Below, in pieces: positions 19,901 through 22,436 of a stretch of DNA of 22,436 nt. Under the pieces are notes generated by a model, which ran no database searches, had not been told where the DNA came from, and saw only the letters and a program-made list of their open reading frames with translations. The stretch comes from an uncultured Clostridia bacterium. GTDB lineage: Bacteria > Bacillota > Clostridia > Christensenellales > Borkfalkiaceae. Position 1 is the first letter of the stretch, and the number at the start of each line of letters is the position of its first letter. Where the stretch lies: contig CANREK010000186.1 of assembly GCA_947629605.1 (NCBI GenBank), forward strand, positions 1 through 22,436, read 5' to 3'. The position numbers were made by a program, and so were the translations under genes.

Positions 19901-21893
19901 TTTTAAGCGTAGAGACAACACCGTTATAGGTACCATTGGAGAGTGTCGCGGTGCCCCAATTCTGAACGGCTTGGCCGAGATGAGAATCGGAATCCTTGCT
20001 GTTTGCAGTGAACGTCCCGTTCTCGATCGTGAGATTGGATGTGGATTCGTTTTTCACCGCAATGAAATCGGTTGTATATGTACCGCTCTTGATCGTGAGC
20101 GTCGCCCCCGTCTTATTCGCCACAAGAGAAGATGTTGCATTCTCTGTGGTATGCTCGACGGTAAGACCTGAGAGTTCGAGCGTGCCGTGGTTCTCGATGA
20201 CGTAATAATTGCCGGAACCCTTCACGGTGCCGTTTTGGATCGTGAGCGAGGCGCCCTGCTCAATGGTGATCGTGGCGTTTGCCGTGTCGGCGACGCCCGT
20301 CAACGTTTTGCCGTCGAGGTCAAGGGTGACATTTTGGACCTTTGCGGGAACGACGACGTCCTCCGTGGTGGCCTTGGTGAGTTTTACAGTTTGCCCGTCT
20401 GTGGCATTGGCGATCGCCGCAGCGACTTTGGAATATTTCGTACCCCCAATGTCGGCGACAAGGTCGTCCTCGCTGACATAGGAGACAGAACCGTCTGCAT
20501 TGGTGACGGTTTGTTTCCCTGTTTCGCCGCCGCTGAGATAACGCTGGTCGGGCATTTTATCTTTGGCAAATTTGAGATTATCGCCAGGCTCGATCGTAAC
20601 TGCACCGGAAACATATCCATCACTGTCTGAACCGGTATACGCTTCAACTGCGACATACTGCTTATTGGTAAATGTACCACCGCTGACCGTGACGGTGCCC
20701 GTCGCGCCATTATCTCTTCTAGCTAAAATGCTGTCGTTGAAGGTGCCGCCCTCGACTGTCATCGTGCCGTAAGAATAGATTATATCATTAAACGTGCCAT
20801 TCGTGATGGTGCAGGTACTATCGGCTTTAACGCTGACAATATCGTTAAATGTGCCATTCGTGATGGTGCAGGTACTATCGGCTTTAACGCTGACAATATC
20901 GTTAAATGTGCCGCCATCGATCGTGGTTGTGGCAGACGCAAGCGACTGTACCTGTTCTTTGAACTCGCCACCCGTAATGGTGATATTACCCGTCGAACCT
21001 TTATTCGCGTCAATAATAAGAGCAATCCCATTGGTCGGATCGTCAAATTTACCGCCGCTGATTGTACCTTTATTAAAAAGATGAACTTGGCCGTTAAAAG
21101 CAGTTTCTTCTCCCGAGATGTCGACTTCGACATAGGATGTGACAACTGCCCCGAAGGTGCCGCCCGAAATCGTGAGTTTACCGTTTGTATTGGCTCCGGG
21201 ATTTACTTCTTCGCCGGCGCCCCCACCGCAGACTGTGCACGGGAAGGTACCGCCGGTAATTTCTGTCGTGCCAAAGGCTTGAACTACACCATTAAAGGTA
21301 CCGCCGTTTATGGTGAGTTTTTTCGCTGCACTCTCGTTTTTGACGGCGTTGAAGTGGTTATTTTCAACCCCTGCTGCATCGGCTGCGGTCGTGTAGGAAG
21401 TATAGGTACCGCCTTCAATGGTAAGCGTACCGTTGTTGCGCACGAGCGACGTGGTTTTATCCGTCTTGCCCTCTTCGGGATTCTCGACAACGAGATCGGC
21501 GCCTTTGAGTGTGAGCGTGCCGTTGTTATCGATGACATAGGCATTGTTGGGGCCTACGATCTTGCTGCCCGCGACATCGCCAACGATCGTGAGGCTGCCT
21601 TCACCCTGTACGGTGATAGAACCCTTGATCGTTTGGCCGTTGAGGTCAAGCGTGACGTTTTGGGAGACGGTGAGTTCAAGGTTGCTCTCATAGCTTCCGC
21701 CTTCTGCCAACTTGACCGTTCCTCCTTCGCCGACGGAATTTAACTTTTCGTTGATCTCCGTCCCACTTGACGCGGTGTCATCTGCGGAAGCCGTGTGGCC
21801 TTCGCCGGATACGACGAACGCGAGGCCCAACGCAAAGAACAATGCGATGAGCAGCGCCATCAATCCTTTTGTTGCCTTTTTCGCCAATGACAT
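4959..21893 (-). CDS. Giant secreted, membrane-anchored surface protein (about 5,644 aa) with beta-helix and helical repeats
   Basis: I recognise the architecture, not a named gene. Residues 1-37 are a signal peptide (basic KKATK, hydrophobic 11-28, cleavage after HTASA). Residues about 45-2520 are beta-helix-like coils rich in GTLTI and GGTF motifs, arranged in seven blocks, each with a (V/L)-T-LDLNG motif at 82, 524, 819, 1129, 1514, 1957 and 2261. Residues about 2580-5415 are helical repeats with recurring YA-x-x-x-G motifs, including four super-repeat copies and a 56-residue array. Residues 5423-5482 are one InlB B-repeat (Listeria-Bacteroides type) with FKGW and ending ITAEF. A transmembrane helix at about 5595-5621 is followed by RKKK and an acidic tail. 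No LPxTG sorting motif is seen, so anchoring is by the helix. Of three in-frame ATGs (21971, 21899, 21893), 21893 has AGGAGG at the ideal eight bases. An adhesin or stalk role is inferred. The gene forms its own transcription unit. Confidence 0.9.
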   Translation of the reverse strand: MSLAKKATKGLMALLIALFFALGLAFVVSGEGHTASADDTASSGTEINEKLNSVGEGGTVKLAEGGSYESNLELTVSQNVTLDLNGQTIKGSITVQGEGSLTIVGDVAGSKIVGPNNAYVIDNNGTLTLKGADLVVENPEEGKTDKTTSLVRNNGTLTIEGGTYTSYTTAADAAGVENNHFNAVKNESAAKKLTINGGTFNGVVQAFGTTEITGGTFPCTVCGGGAGEEVNPGANTNGKLTISGGTFGAVVTSYVEVDISGEETAFNGQVHLFNKGTISGGKFDDPTNGIALIIDANKGSTGNITITGGEFKEQVQSLASATTTIDGGTFNDIVSVKADSTCTITNGTFNDIVSVKADSTCTITNGTFNDIIYSYGTMTVEGGTFNDSILARRDNGATGTVTVSGGTFTNKQYVAVEAYTGSDSDGYVSGAVTIEPGDNLKFAKDKMPDQRYLSGGETGKQTVTNADGSVSYVSEDDLVADIGGTKYSKVAAAIANATDGQTVKLTKATTEDVVVPAKVQNVTLDLDGKTLTGVADTANATITIEQGASLTIQNGTVKGSGNYYVIENHGTLELSGLTVEHTTENATSSLVANKTGATLTIKSGTYTTDFIAVKNESTSNLTIENGTFTANSKDSDSHLGQAVQNWGTATLSNGTYNGVVSTLKTESEIESAEAGGDTTITGGTYTKVGGYIGTNENIALENPVHNSKITITGGTYTSAPFGVYLKEGYGVQYSGTGVYSIAHAYEASLDEFVNLFGLGNTVTFKFDTLESAVAYVKHENTTVWTVYPSNFTIVLQSDRTTPFVYENTESNANNYTLNLDLNGHSVSSDSDNTITVKSGKLTFVGKGTVDNKAAGKAALEIENGATVVIGNAAAGIALMALDPEKLSFTHSENVGPTIENAGALTINEAQVLAKDTDTSATHEQPIIVNKSNGSLTIENVELGTAPAGAEKTSKQQLIQNWGNATLNGGNYNGQVIQCSETGSSSNKLDIKGGNYAGEVYAATGSAEGGNVSKVAPEQAAESGLKIEAEEGKEITFTSSEVVPEKEYFAPNSVPEINDDGEYTVGSKNDMVAKIVYGDMGEHEEYFETLQKAIDFAVEYAAVDGGALTITLTNNVNNENVTVEQAHIILDLAGHTWTGANGGIVLTVDNERANLTIKSSAAGGKITGDSTHYVIQVKKGTVTLGEKGGDDTYLTVENTGDGPASTIDNFGTLTIESGTYNHHDKPEEGVTKSCNAVKNEGGDATLTINGGTFDGVVLAYGNATINGGTFKQTVSGGNNLPNPEGVNTNGKLTIKGGTFETMVQSFVEVDISGEPEFKKQMHLYNKGTITGGKFGTEDANGVSLVIESGVTDGVTIEGGTFSHQIQTSSELTVKGGTFTEDVVAMRNNDNTGSVTVTGGTFEGDKTVRAYTGTDDPYVAGAVSIEPAKGGEGVKFTNSHATLPDLKYFPDPKDIPVSTGSGYTSGGTMAAVAYIGGVGYASLNDAVAAVTDRQTIVLVDDLVGDFTISRSFVFTLDLNGHTITGTDDSENATLTIEGNTNLTIISSVTGGKITGSSKYYVILNNATLTLGAKGGNDEYLTVTNEGSGPASTIDNHSILTIESGTYNHNVAYQLNQENECNAVKNESEATLTINGGKFSNAVLAYGNATINAGTFEQPVNGGNHLPNPVGGNTSGKLTIKGGEFKSLVVSYEEVEISGTPTFERQVQLYNKGTISGGTFAQQSDDTPALVVDKNDETEGTEAVTIKGGEFNGTVYGHDEVNIESGKFNAHVSLYGNAKISGGEFNAVVSASPDKDGAPGGLTITNGTFNSQVHSYCDVTIEGGEFADGVLARRDKDSNCSITVKGGTFESVVGAYNGKVEVIEGAVTIDPDTENGKSVTFKEGATLPDASYFADPADYPVAKEGGGYVSGDADHKVVAYIGNVGYDDLQEALNAADGKTVVLAGDATGPVTVTGTNVTLDLNGHNLTGDGSAIVLTVDTSASLTIVGESGKIEGKGGNYVVLNNGTLTFGNEDGTKGGFTVDSAVGSGSSSTIDNQGTLTINGGTYNNQNSPLLAAIKNEPDKTLTIKGGVFDGQVEGYGNVIVENGTFNAPIFSEYYTDTAKGTLTIKDGEFNANVYSFNELNIEGGTFHADVRVRKDFGNDAPKASITGGTFEGKITGSKDGDEFYDGLITIDPDTDNGKTVTFTNAENLPNAAYFAEEKDIPVYDGNNYVSGGQSPVAMVGSVGYTSLQEAINAANGKTVTLLDAYKGNLVVSGGNNVTLDLNGYTITGTGEASTILVEQNASLTILSDKEATITGMGGHYVIENHGNLTLGAADGHAEFTINSEANEGKSSSTIANKETDGVVPGITIYGGTYQNNNAPKLAAIKNEPNTTIIIYNGTFEGQLQLFGTATINDGTFNDIVFSDYQVVDGVPTAGNLIVRKGTFTANVYAFGDLTITNGTFEKDVLAFTDNGLGDTSTPHLNITGGEFQGNVDVMNYSGERVPQDVSGALTLSGGTISKTAYGKLTSKDLDLEKVVVLDDGKYVIRDKAGATGILFGRSATEFKADTLYQTPAKDNDSRVCYRTDNGAGDWLVVTFTEFKTVATENIQAFYNTLTAGQQYSEDKGIVELTAIRDEAVEHIGEINYVDGVQGVQQINTHLETAKANMNAVLNQEQEQQLKTAIDDEVGKFATYASALNTNFQEGHDIYDAQVTAIKGAKSQAELAVLVAAAQNAMTAFNNSVEAAVREFQLYAASQGLDLEVTNKDLDDTCSTNIRAAENYHDIDTKLSAARKAVDDKVKEDYKQSVTNRKGSAKTELKTFAESLGFTIDDKTTTNNIDAYNKGITAIDSADNTTLEQVNAALATAKESITKFYNAIENAVVLVTNYAVSNGIDVSEISAKIAAIRAAKVEGTDKDTPDSILKAIADAQAEVDELVKKNVGDALNARKKTAKEAINALGEGRDDLDTKLNDTDKKSISELRTEATTETTGKIDKAESIDEVNEVVEEYTAKINLLIAKLDAIKNLTEFKTGRFTADPKVYTDRVGQIEGATSVEQVNEYRGLALAELTDFHNALLAAEARVRSYATGKGLDLTKDTRGDQIKAELWKATKSDDIETHVTTAKGLVDTWFGEELTAQKANAVTNFKAWAAQLNTHFDDDHDLIKNQVTAINGATDLTDLASRLSNAQNAVQNLYNAMKNAEEAVRLYAFINGINPDDEEGHKGDIDGFIVEIYQCADEKAVSDKIEEIRGKINDFVTGDEKDAVNAAKLLVKDYLEDYVKDTYKPDGETTYLKDSKVTDLINNAVKNIGGNADIDTRAELEAAMLDVVNQIDVRIAIMKADAELAERATTYGITTTVNDSLYDTYKKAVDAATTLEAVEVARAAALVAIENFHDAIMRNVEDFEAYATSQGFSDYDSVNAPEQAETYKVYYEKQLHAAKDYHALDAALRAAKAAIDTHVASADLAKAIENRQKTAKAELKELAESLGFTIDDGAGYTNNIEPYNQGIASIDGATGSLEAVNEALATAKAAVTALHNAIEDAVRDYGYYATSKGIDYLHSFPDHTDCQKTYTDLIRNTKKLDDVATNLQKAKDDVDEHVRLDAAAALQNRKDSAKAEVAAMGTKYNDDDVITGARNTANDAITVAGNIEAVNAAVETARQAIDLQVAKLDACAALDTYVAEHFLETATPDVLEGHKTTIKAKENIDEVNNAYATALSELTTFYNALVDAEALARSYVMTNGFDLGANVPDKEPKQTWDAFVKETIWSATKTADVEGKVTAVQNQVNTAVEGVLKSAVSEVQGSFKTWAENLNSNFTTGHKTFDAQNKYIGEAKSLDELATRLSNAQNAMQNLYNAMKNAAEAVRLYAFLSGIDPDGAHSAKINELITDLYTAADETELNNVKLKTAKEEIDKLVVADEAAAVATAKKNIETYLTQYVTNTYGTSYGGVTFLSDGEVSSLISNAVTTIGGDGAITTRAALEKALLEVVAKIDTRIAQIKAVEQLKLHADGYHFAAGTESIEAYTNGVTSINGAKASVEAVNEALATAMANVTAFYNKIEDAVNQFHVYAVSQGIDLTKAPHDACDTTYSGNIRKAKTDKEVEDQLTAAKKHVDDHVKAALDTAITNRKTSAKAELKQHAESLGFTINDETGRENNIEAYNTGISSIEGASTIDDINTALATAKANVTTFYNQVEAAVSEFKLYAIQKGVDFTNPKPGHEDCEKNLAAQLRGSKDKDELDKNLVAVKKHVDAHVKDNEEQAVKNRRTSALAEVTKMGEGYDVNKTINGDSITSLRAAATKSINDITDEVIKANPSKALDDINKIVEEARGKIELLCAKFDAIGEVDTYAQGLGFKATAKIQAWIDGTKNIDGAKDIQSVTQQRELALLAIAAFKSDLDNAEVTATAYATSHGIDLTTNVPGIVSETTWTKWIHDTLWTATNSEGITTKLNEVRSKINSAASDALQAAINDKIDEFKAWAEKLDNHFTGTHKLVLAQIEVLRHAASIDAIPALYDQVQSTVTAVKAAMESAISEIKTYALRNGVDINDEAHKYHINDAIDGIYSAADEATIRSYVDQIKQHIDDHVASDLAAALVAMKGKAGEMLKDAVPDEYESDDKITKLIEAGVTALNDKDIDSIEKFNAELDNQLALLAVRVAQLDAIKELETHATSYGMSVEIEAVVNGSQAIEAATTIPDVEMQLRGALLAVTEFNGKLTTAVAGVRTYAVLNGVDPDDSRIDYDAIKNAKNEDGITTAVNAAKKVIDDIRDADLTAALNKRKGTAKEELKAFAEPRTGLEVDAYTLGVAAIDAAGDISGVNTALEEARDDVEEYYNLYLDALLGLRTHAASHGHDLGDGEHQDTLAAVTDLLKEAKNAKDLEEKAKEAKTLLDDHIKKHDDENALAAYIESKVNELRFYAIEKGVKLSDDIVKSAIEAMQAVKVTEDLDLANAKARIDSLLYTAKENIDKQSAAEDTAAGKKAVVDALKLYAAAKDVEFTADMENLILTQGTVAEAELMAAQIKAQIDEIAALATAKAEALEDLGIYAAAKDVAWDDAWDTQIGSATTVDEVDAAGEKIGAEIDAIAVFNTAKAQALEDLRIYAATVGVAWDSEWADTLNDATDNYTLEVAVAEVRDAIDALADLASVKAETLKELRLYAAMKGVAWNEVWTETIDACAFASTIEEAAGKIYAEIDNIATLASYIQSKVEELRLYALEKGISVSDKAVTDAVGAMQNVKLGGTYNTLELAQAAVDEAFNAAKTAIDTAAGNNSLTSYKQATIEDLKLYAAMKGVAFTADMEATITAQTTAEAVAAEAQKIRTQIDSAATLASAKAQAETRLRTYAEMMGVAWKNEWTTAIAGAANTDAVTAQITAIRGEISAAAALASAKAQAIQELRIYAAGVGIMPDDAIVAEEEAKINAAETVAAVGTALASAKETIKRHAATEGTSAKYLVVFVANGNVVSVQNVTKGGSATKPADPEVYGKVFKGWVGTFTNVTSDLVITAEFDEAPIITEAKDDITDWLNEYLDNILNGVSDENVTAAVRTAAVNGDALTEKLNKVYSEANAKLVKGYYDEAIYYIENAENDNDVEYAVISFRNNVSAVEILEELVKRPVAEESSSAVEVAALVIGIIALVCAAAAVTAFLVFRKKKETAGAEGVEETPDSPESDE
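5031..5111 (-). other. C-terminal transmembrane anchor of the giant protein
   Basis: Residues about 5595-5621 are uninterrupted hydrophobic and small residues (VIGIIALVCAAAAVTAFLVF at the core). They are followed at once by RKKK and an acidic tail of about 19 residues, giving a positive-inside type I anchor. No LPxTG-like motif precedes it. Confidence 0.85.
5448..5627 (-). other. InlB B-repeat (Listeria-Bacteroides repeat) domain of the giant protein
   Basis: Residues 5423-5482 follow the family pattern: V-x-F-x-x-x-G start, V-x-x-G-G, a P-x-x-P pair, G-x-x-F-x-GW, then a strand ending AEF. Such small beta domains sit near the wall or membrane end of many Gram-positive surface proteins. Here it divides the helical rod from the membrane-proximal segment. 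Confidence 0.8.
6381..6884 (-). repeat. Three tandem 168-bp (56-residue) helical repeats
   Basis: Three consecutive units, 6717-6884, 6549-6716 and 6381-6548, are exactly 168 bases each. They carry L-x-x-L-x-(I/L)-YAA and then a VAW-x-x-x-W tryptophan pair. Looser relatives flank them from about 5760 to 7260. One with FTADME recurs at 6966 and 6075 (891 bases apart), which suggests the whole set was once duplicated. Confidence 0.85.
7590..13550 (-). repeat. Four copies of a ~650-residue helical super-repeat
   Basis: The module with AESLGF and a following YN-x-GI-x-(A/S)-I motif occurs with its first E codon at 13487, 11507 and 9545, plus a diverged AEP version at 7598. Spacings are 1980, 1962 and 1947 bases (660, 654 and 649 codons). 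The modules between copies also correspond in order, for example the FKAWA/FKTWA segment near 12515, 10545 and 8535. The duplicated unit is therefore several modules long. The limits given are approximate. Confidence 0.85.
14340..21760 (-). repeat. Seven-block beta-helix-like repeat region
   Basis: Seven blocks are marked by LDLNG-type codons at 21636-21650, 20310-20324, 19425-19439, 18495-18509, 17340-17354, 16011-16025 and 15099-15113. The gaps are 1326, 885, 930, 1155, 1329 and 912 bases. A typical block opens with a V-x-YIG-x-VGY leader, runs through LDLNG and many GGTF coils of about 19-22 residues, and ends with a linker like LP-x-x-x-YF and YVSGG. Blocks 1, 4 and 5 resemble each other most. 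Blocks 6 and 7 form a second pair sharing LAAIKNEP. Confidence 0.85.
20794..20907 (-). repeat. Perfect 57-bp tandem duplication of one beta-helix coil
   Basis: Units 20794-20850 and 20851-20907 are identical at all 57 positions. Five more matching bases begin a third unit before divergence. Each encodes 19 residues (NDIVSVKADSTCTITNGTF), one coil of the beta-helix. Confidence 0.95.
21783..21893 (-). other. Signal peptide of the giant surface protein
   Basis: Residues 1-37 begin MSLAKKATKG. A hydrophobic core of about 18 residues (11-28) and an A-x-A cleavage site (ASA before DDTA) follow. This is a standard Sec type I signal; no lipobox is present. Confidence 0.9.
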
Positions 21894-21901
21894 AGACATG
21901 T

Positions 21902-21907
21902 CCTCCT
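21902..21907 (-). promoter_or_regulatory. Shine-Dalgarno of the giant gene deciding its start
   Basis: AGGAGG is followed by AC, ATG, TCT, ATG. It lies two bases from the ATG at 21899 and eight from the ATG at 21893, so 21893 is favoured. The two starts differ by two residues and give the same signal peptide. Confidence 0.8.
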
Positions 21908-21934
21908 GCCGATGTTGAGTATTGTTGCATCGGC
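21908..21934 (-). promoter_or_regulatory. Leader hairpin abutting the ribosome-binding site
   Basis: GCCGATG and CATCGGC form a perfect 7-bp stem with a 13-base loop in the mRNA leader. The 3' arm touches the AGGAGG. It could influence ribosome access, but no known riboswitch or attenuator is recognised. Confidence 0.45.
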
Positions 21935-22139
21935 TTATTTCCTTGAATTTTGGGGGCCGCGGGCGGCACATACATTATATATGCGCGTGGAGCGGCCGTA
22001 TGACGTGGGGAGCGGTAAGCATGCAAAAAGTCGGCCGAACGTTCCCCCGCCGCTGTATTTTGCCGTCATTCCCCATCTTTTGCGCCCGTCTGTTTCCACA
22101 GAAAAACGGTAAAATCAAGAAATTATTATTTTTGCCTGT

Positions 22140-22168
22140 ATTTTAGCACAACACCCCCCCCCTGTCAA
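22140..22168 (-). promoter_or_regulatory. Promoter of the giant gene with a G9 tract in the spacer
   Basis: On the minus strand a perfect TTGACA (22168-22163) is followed by nine consecutive Gs (22162-22154) and eight other bases. TAAAAT (22145-22140) follows, preceded by TGC as an extended -10. The spacer is exactly 17. A- and T-tracts at 22169-22202 upstream resemble an UP element. The predicted start is near 22133, giving a leader of about 240 bases before the ATG. Confidence 0.85.
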
Positions 22169-22260
22169 CAATTTTGAAAAAATTTGCCGCAAAAAATTTT
22201 TTGGGTTTTTCACAAATGGGGGTGGGAAATTGAAAATTGTGGCGGGTGAATTGGGGAATA

Positions 22261-22371
22261 ACACCCCTTCCGTCTCGCTGCGCTCGACACCCACCCCTCG
22301 GAGGGGTGGGCAAGCCTTGGCGCCCCCTTGGAGGGGGAGCTGTCGAGGTGTAGCCGAGACTGAGGGGGTGT
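22261..22371. repeat. Palindromic intergenic repeat element (111 bp)
   Basis: The outer ends ACACCCC and GGGGTGT are inverted repeats, and the inverted matching continues imperfectly inward through GTCTCG/CGAGAC and the CTCGACA/TGTCGAG segments. Inside are two hairpins: CCCACCCCTC/GAGGGGTGGG at 22290-22310 and a CCCCC/GGGGG stem near 22323-22336. It is non-coding. The style matches short palindromic repeats common between genes of Clostridia. Confidence 0.75.
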
Positions 22372-22391
22372 CGTTCCGATTGCGTCATGGT

Positions 22392-22436
22392 GCCCCGCCC
22401 GCACGTTCTTTATGGCGTCGAAGGGCGGCACGAGCG
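22392..22436. repeat. 45-bp dispersed direct repeat, copy 2 (reaches window edge)
   Basis: Matches 3358-3402 at 44 of 45 positions in the same orientation. It runs off the end of the window, so the full repeat may be longer. Confidence 0.8.

Larger units (their letters stand above)
21894..22436. other. Upstream intergenic region of the giant gene
   Basis: In plus-strand order this holds the untranslated leader with its hairpin, the G-tract promoter, an A/T-rich upstream stretch (22169-22210), about 50 bases with no visible signal, a palindromic repeat (22261-22371) and the truncated second 45-bp repeat. No gene is supported here. Confidence 0.7.

Noticed and set aside
14340..21760. CRISPR array or non-coding satellite
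   Set aside because: The repeats are diverged, of varying spacing and all in one protein-coding frame. There are no constant repeats with unique spacers, and no cas genes.
4959..21893. Autotransporter of a Gram-negative bacterium (beta-helix passenger)
   Set aside because: There is no C-terminal beta-barrel. The chain ends in a single transmembrane helix with a positive cytoplasmic tail, and the gene context is Firmicutes-like.
21894..21971. Longer N-terminus for the giant protein starting at 21971 or 21899
   Set aside because: The first would put 26 non-signal residues ahead of a perfect signal peptide and has no ribosome site. The second is only two bases from the AGGAGG, while 21893 has ideal spacing.
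21974..21979. TATAAT on the minus strand as a closer promoter for the giant gene
   Set aside because: The -10 is perfect, but there is no recognisable -35 at 16-18 bases and no extended TG. The promoter at 22140-22168 is far better. It remains a possible secondary start.
22143..22388. An 81-codon minus-strand open frame upstream of the giant gene
   Set aside because: It lies within the palindromic repeat, the A/T-rich stretch and the promoter. The Pro/Arg-rich translation is typical of such G/C palindromes and nothing supports it as a gene.

Overview
The window reads as chromosome of a Gram-positive bacterium, most likely an uncultivated gut-type Clostridia (Firmicutes) lineage. Two things support this. 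The left end carries the order prmA-rsmE-mtaB-HIT, which is typical of Firmicutes downstream of dnaJ. The dominant gene encodes a Sec-exported, membrane-anchored giant surface protein of Gram-positive style. Base composition looks moderately GC-rich. The species cannot be named from this sequence alone.

Region 1 (23-3314, minus strand) is a compact operon. It encodes ribosomal protein L11 methyltransferase (prmA), 16S rRNA m3U1498 methyltransferase (rsmE), the tRNA methylthiotransferase MtaB and a HIT-family hydrolase. Junctions overlap or nearly touch. A near-consensus promoter places the predicted transcription start on the A of the prmA ATG, so the mRNA looks leaderless. mtaB carries an in-frame G/C palindrome in the linker between its two domains. 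Region 2 (about 3315-3703) has no gene. It holds two related copies of a dispersed intergenic element with inverted ends, plus a 45-bp segment that recurs at the right edge of the window. Region 3 (3681-4841, plus strand) is a single-gene unit encoding a duplicated DUF898/YjgN-like membrane protein, with an extended -10 promoter and a terminator.

Region 4 (4890-22168, minus strand) makes up three quarters of the window. One reading frame of about 5,644 codons encodes a secreted, membrane-anchored protein of roughly 0.6 MDa. In order it has: a signal peptide; seven blocks of right-handed beta-helix-like repeats; about 2,800 residues of helical repeats with a super-repeat of about 650 residues; a short array of 56-residue repeats; one InlB-type B-repeat; a helical stretch; a transmembrane helix; and a charged cytoplasmic tail. 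Its promoter is TTGACA, then 17 bp, then TAAAAT with an extended TG. Nine of the 17 spacer bases are an unbroken G tract abutting the -35 box. Slippage there would change promoter spacing, the known mechanism of transcriptional phase variation in some pathogens. This is the strongest candidate for something new here: a giant, recombination-prone surface filament that may switch on and off. Region 5 (22170-22436) is non-coding, with an A/T-rich UP-like stretch, a palindromic intergenic repeat and the second copy of the 45-bp repeat.
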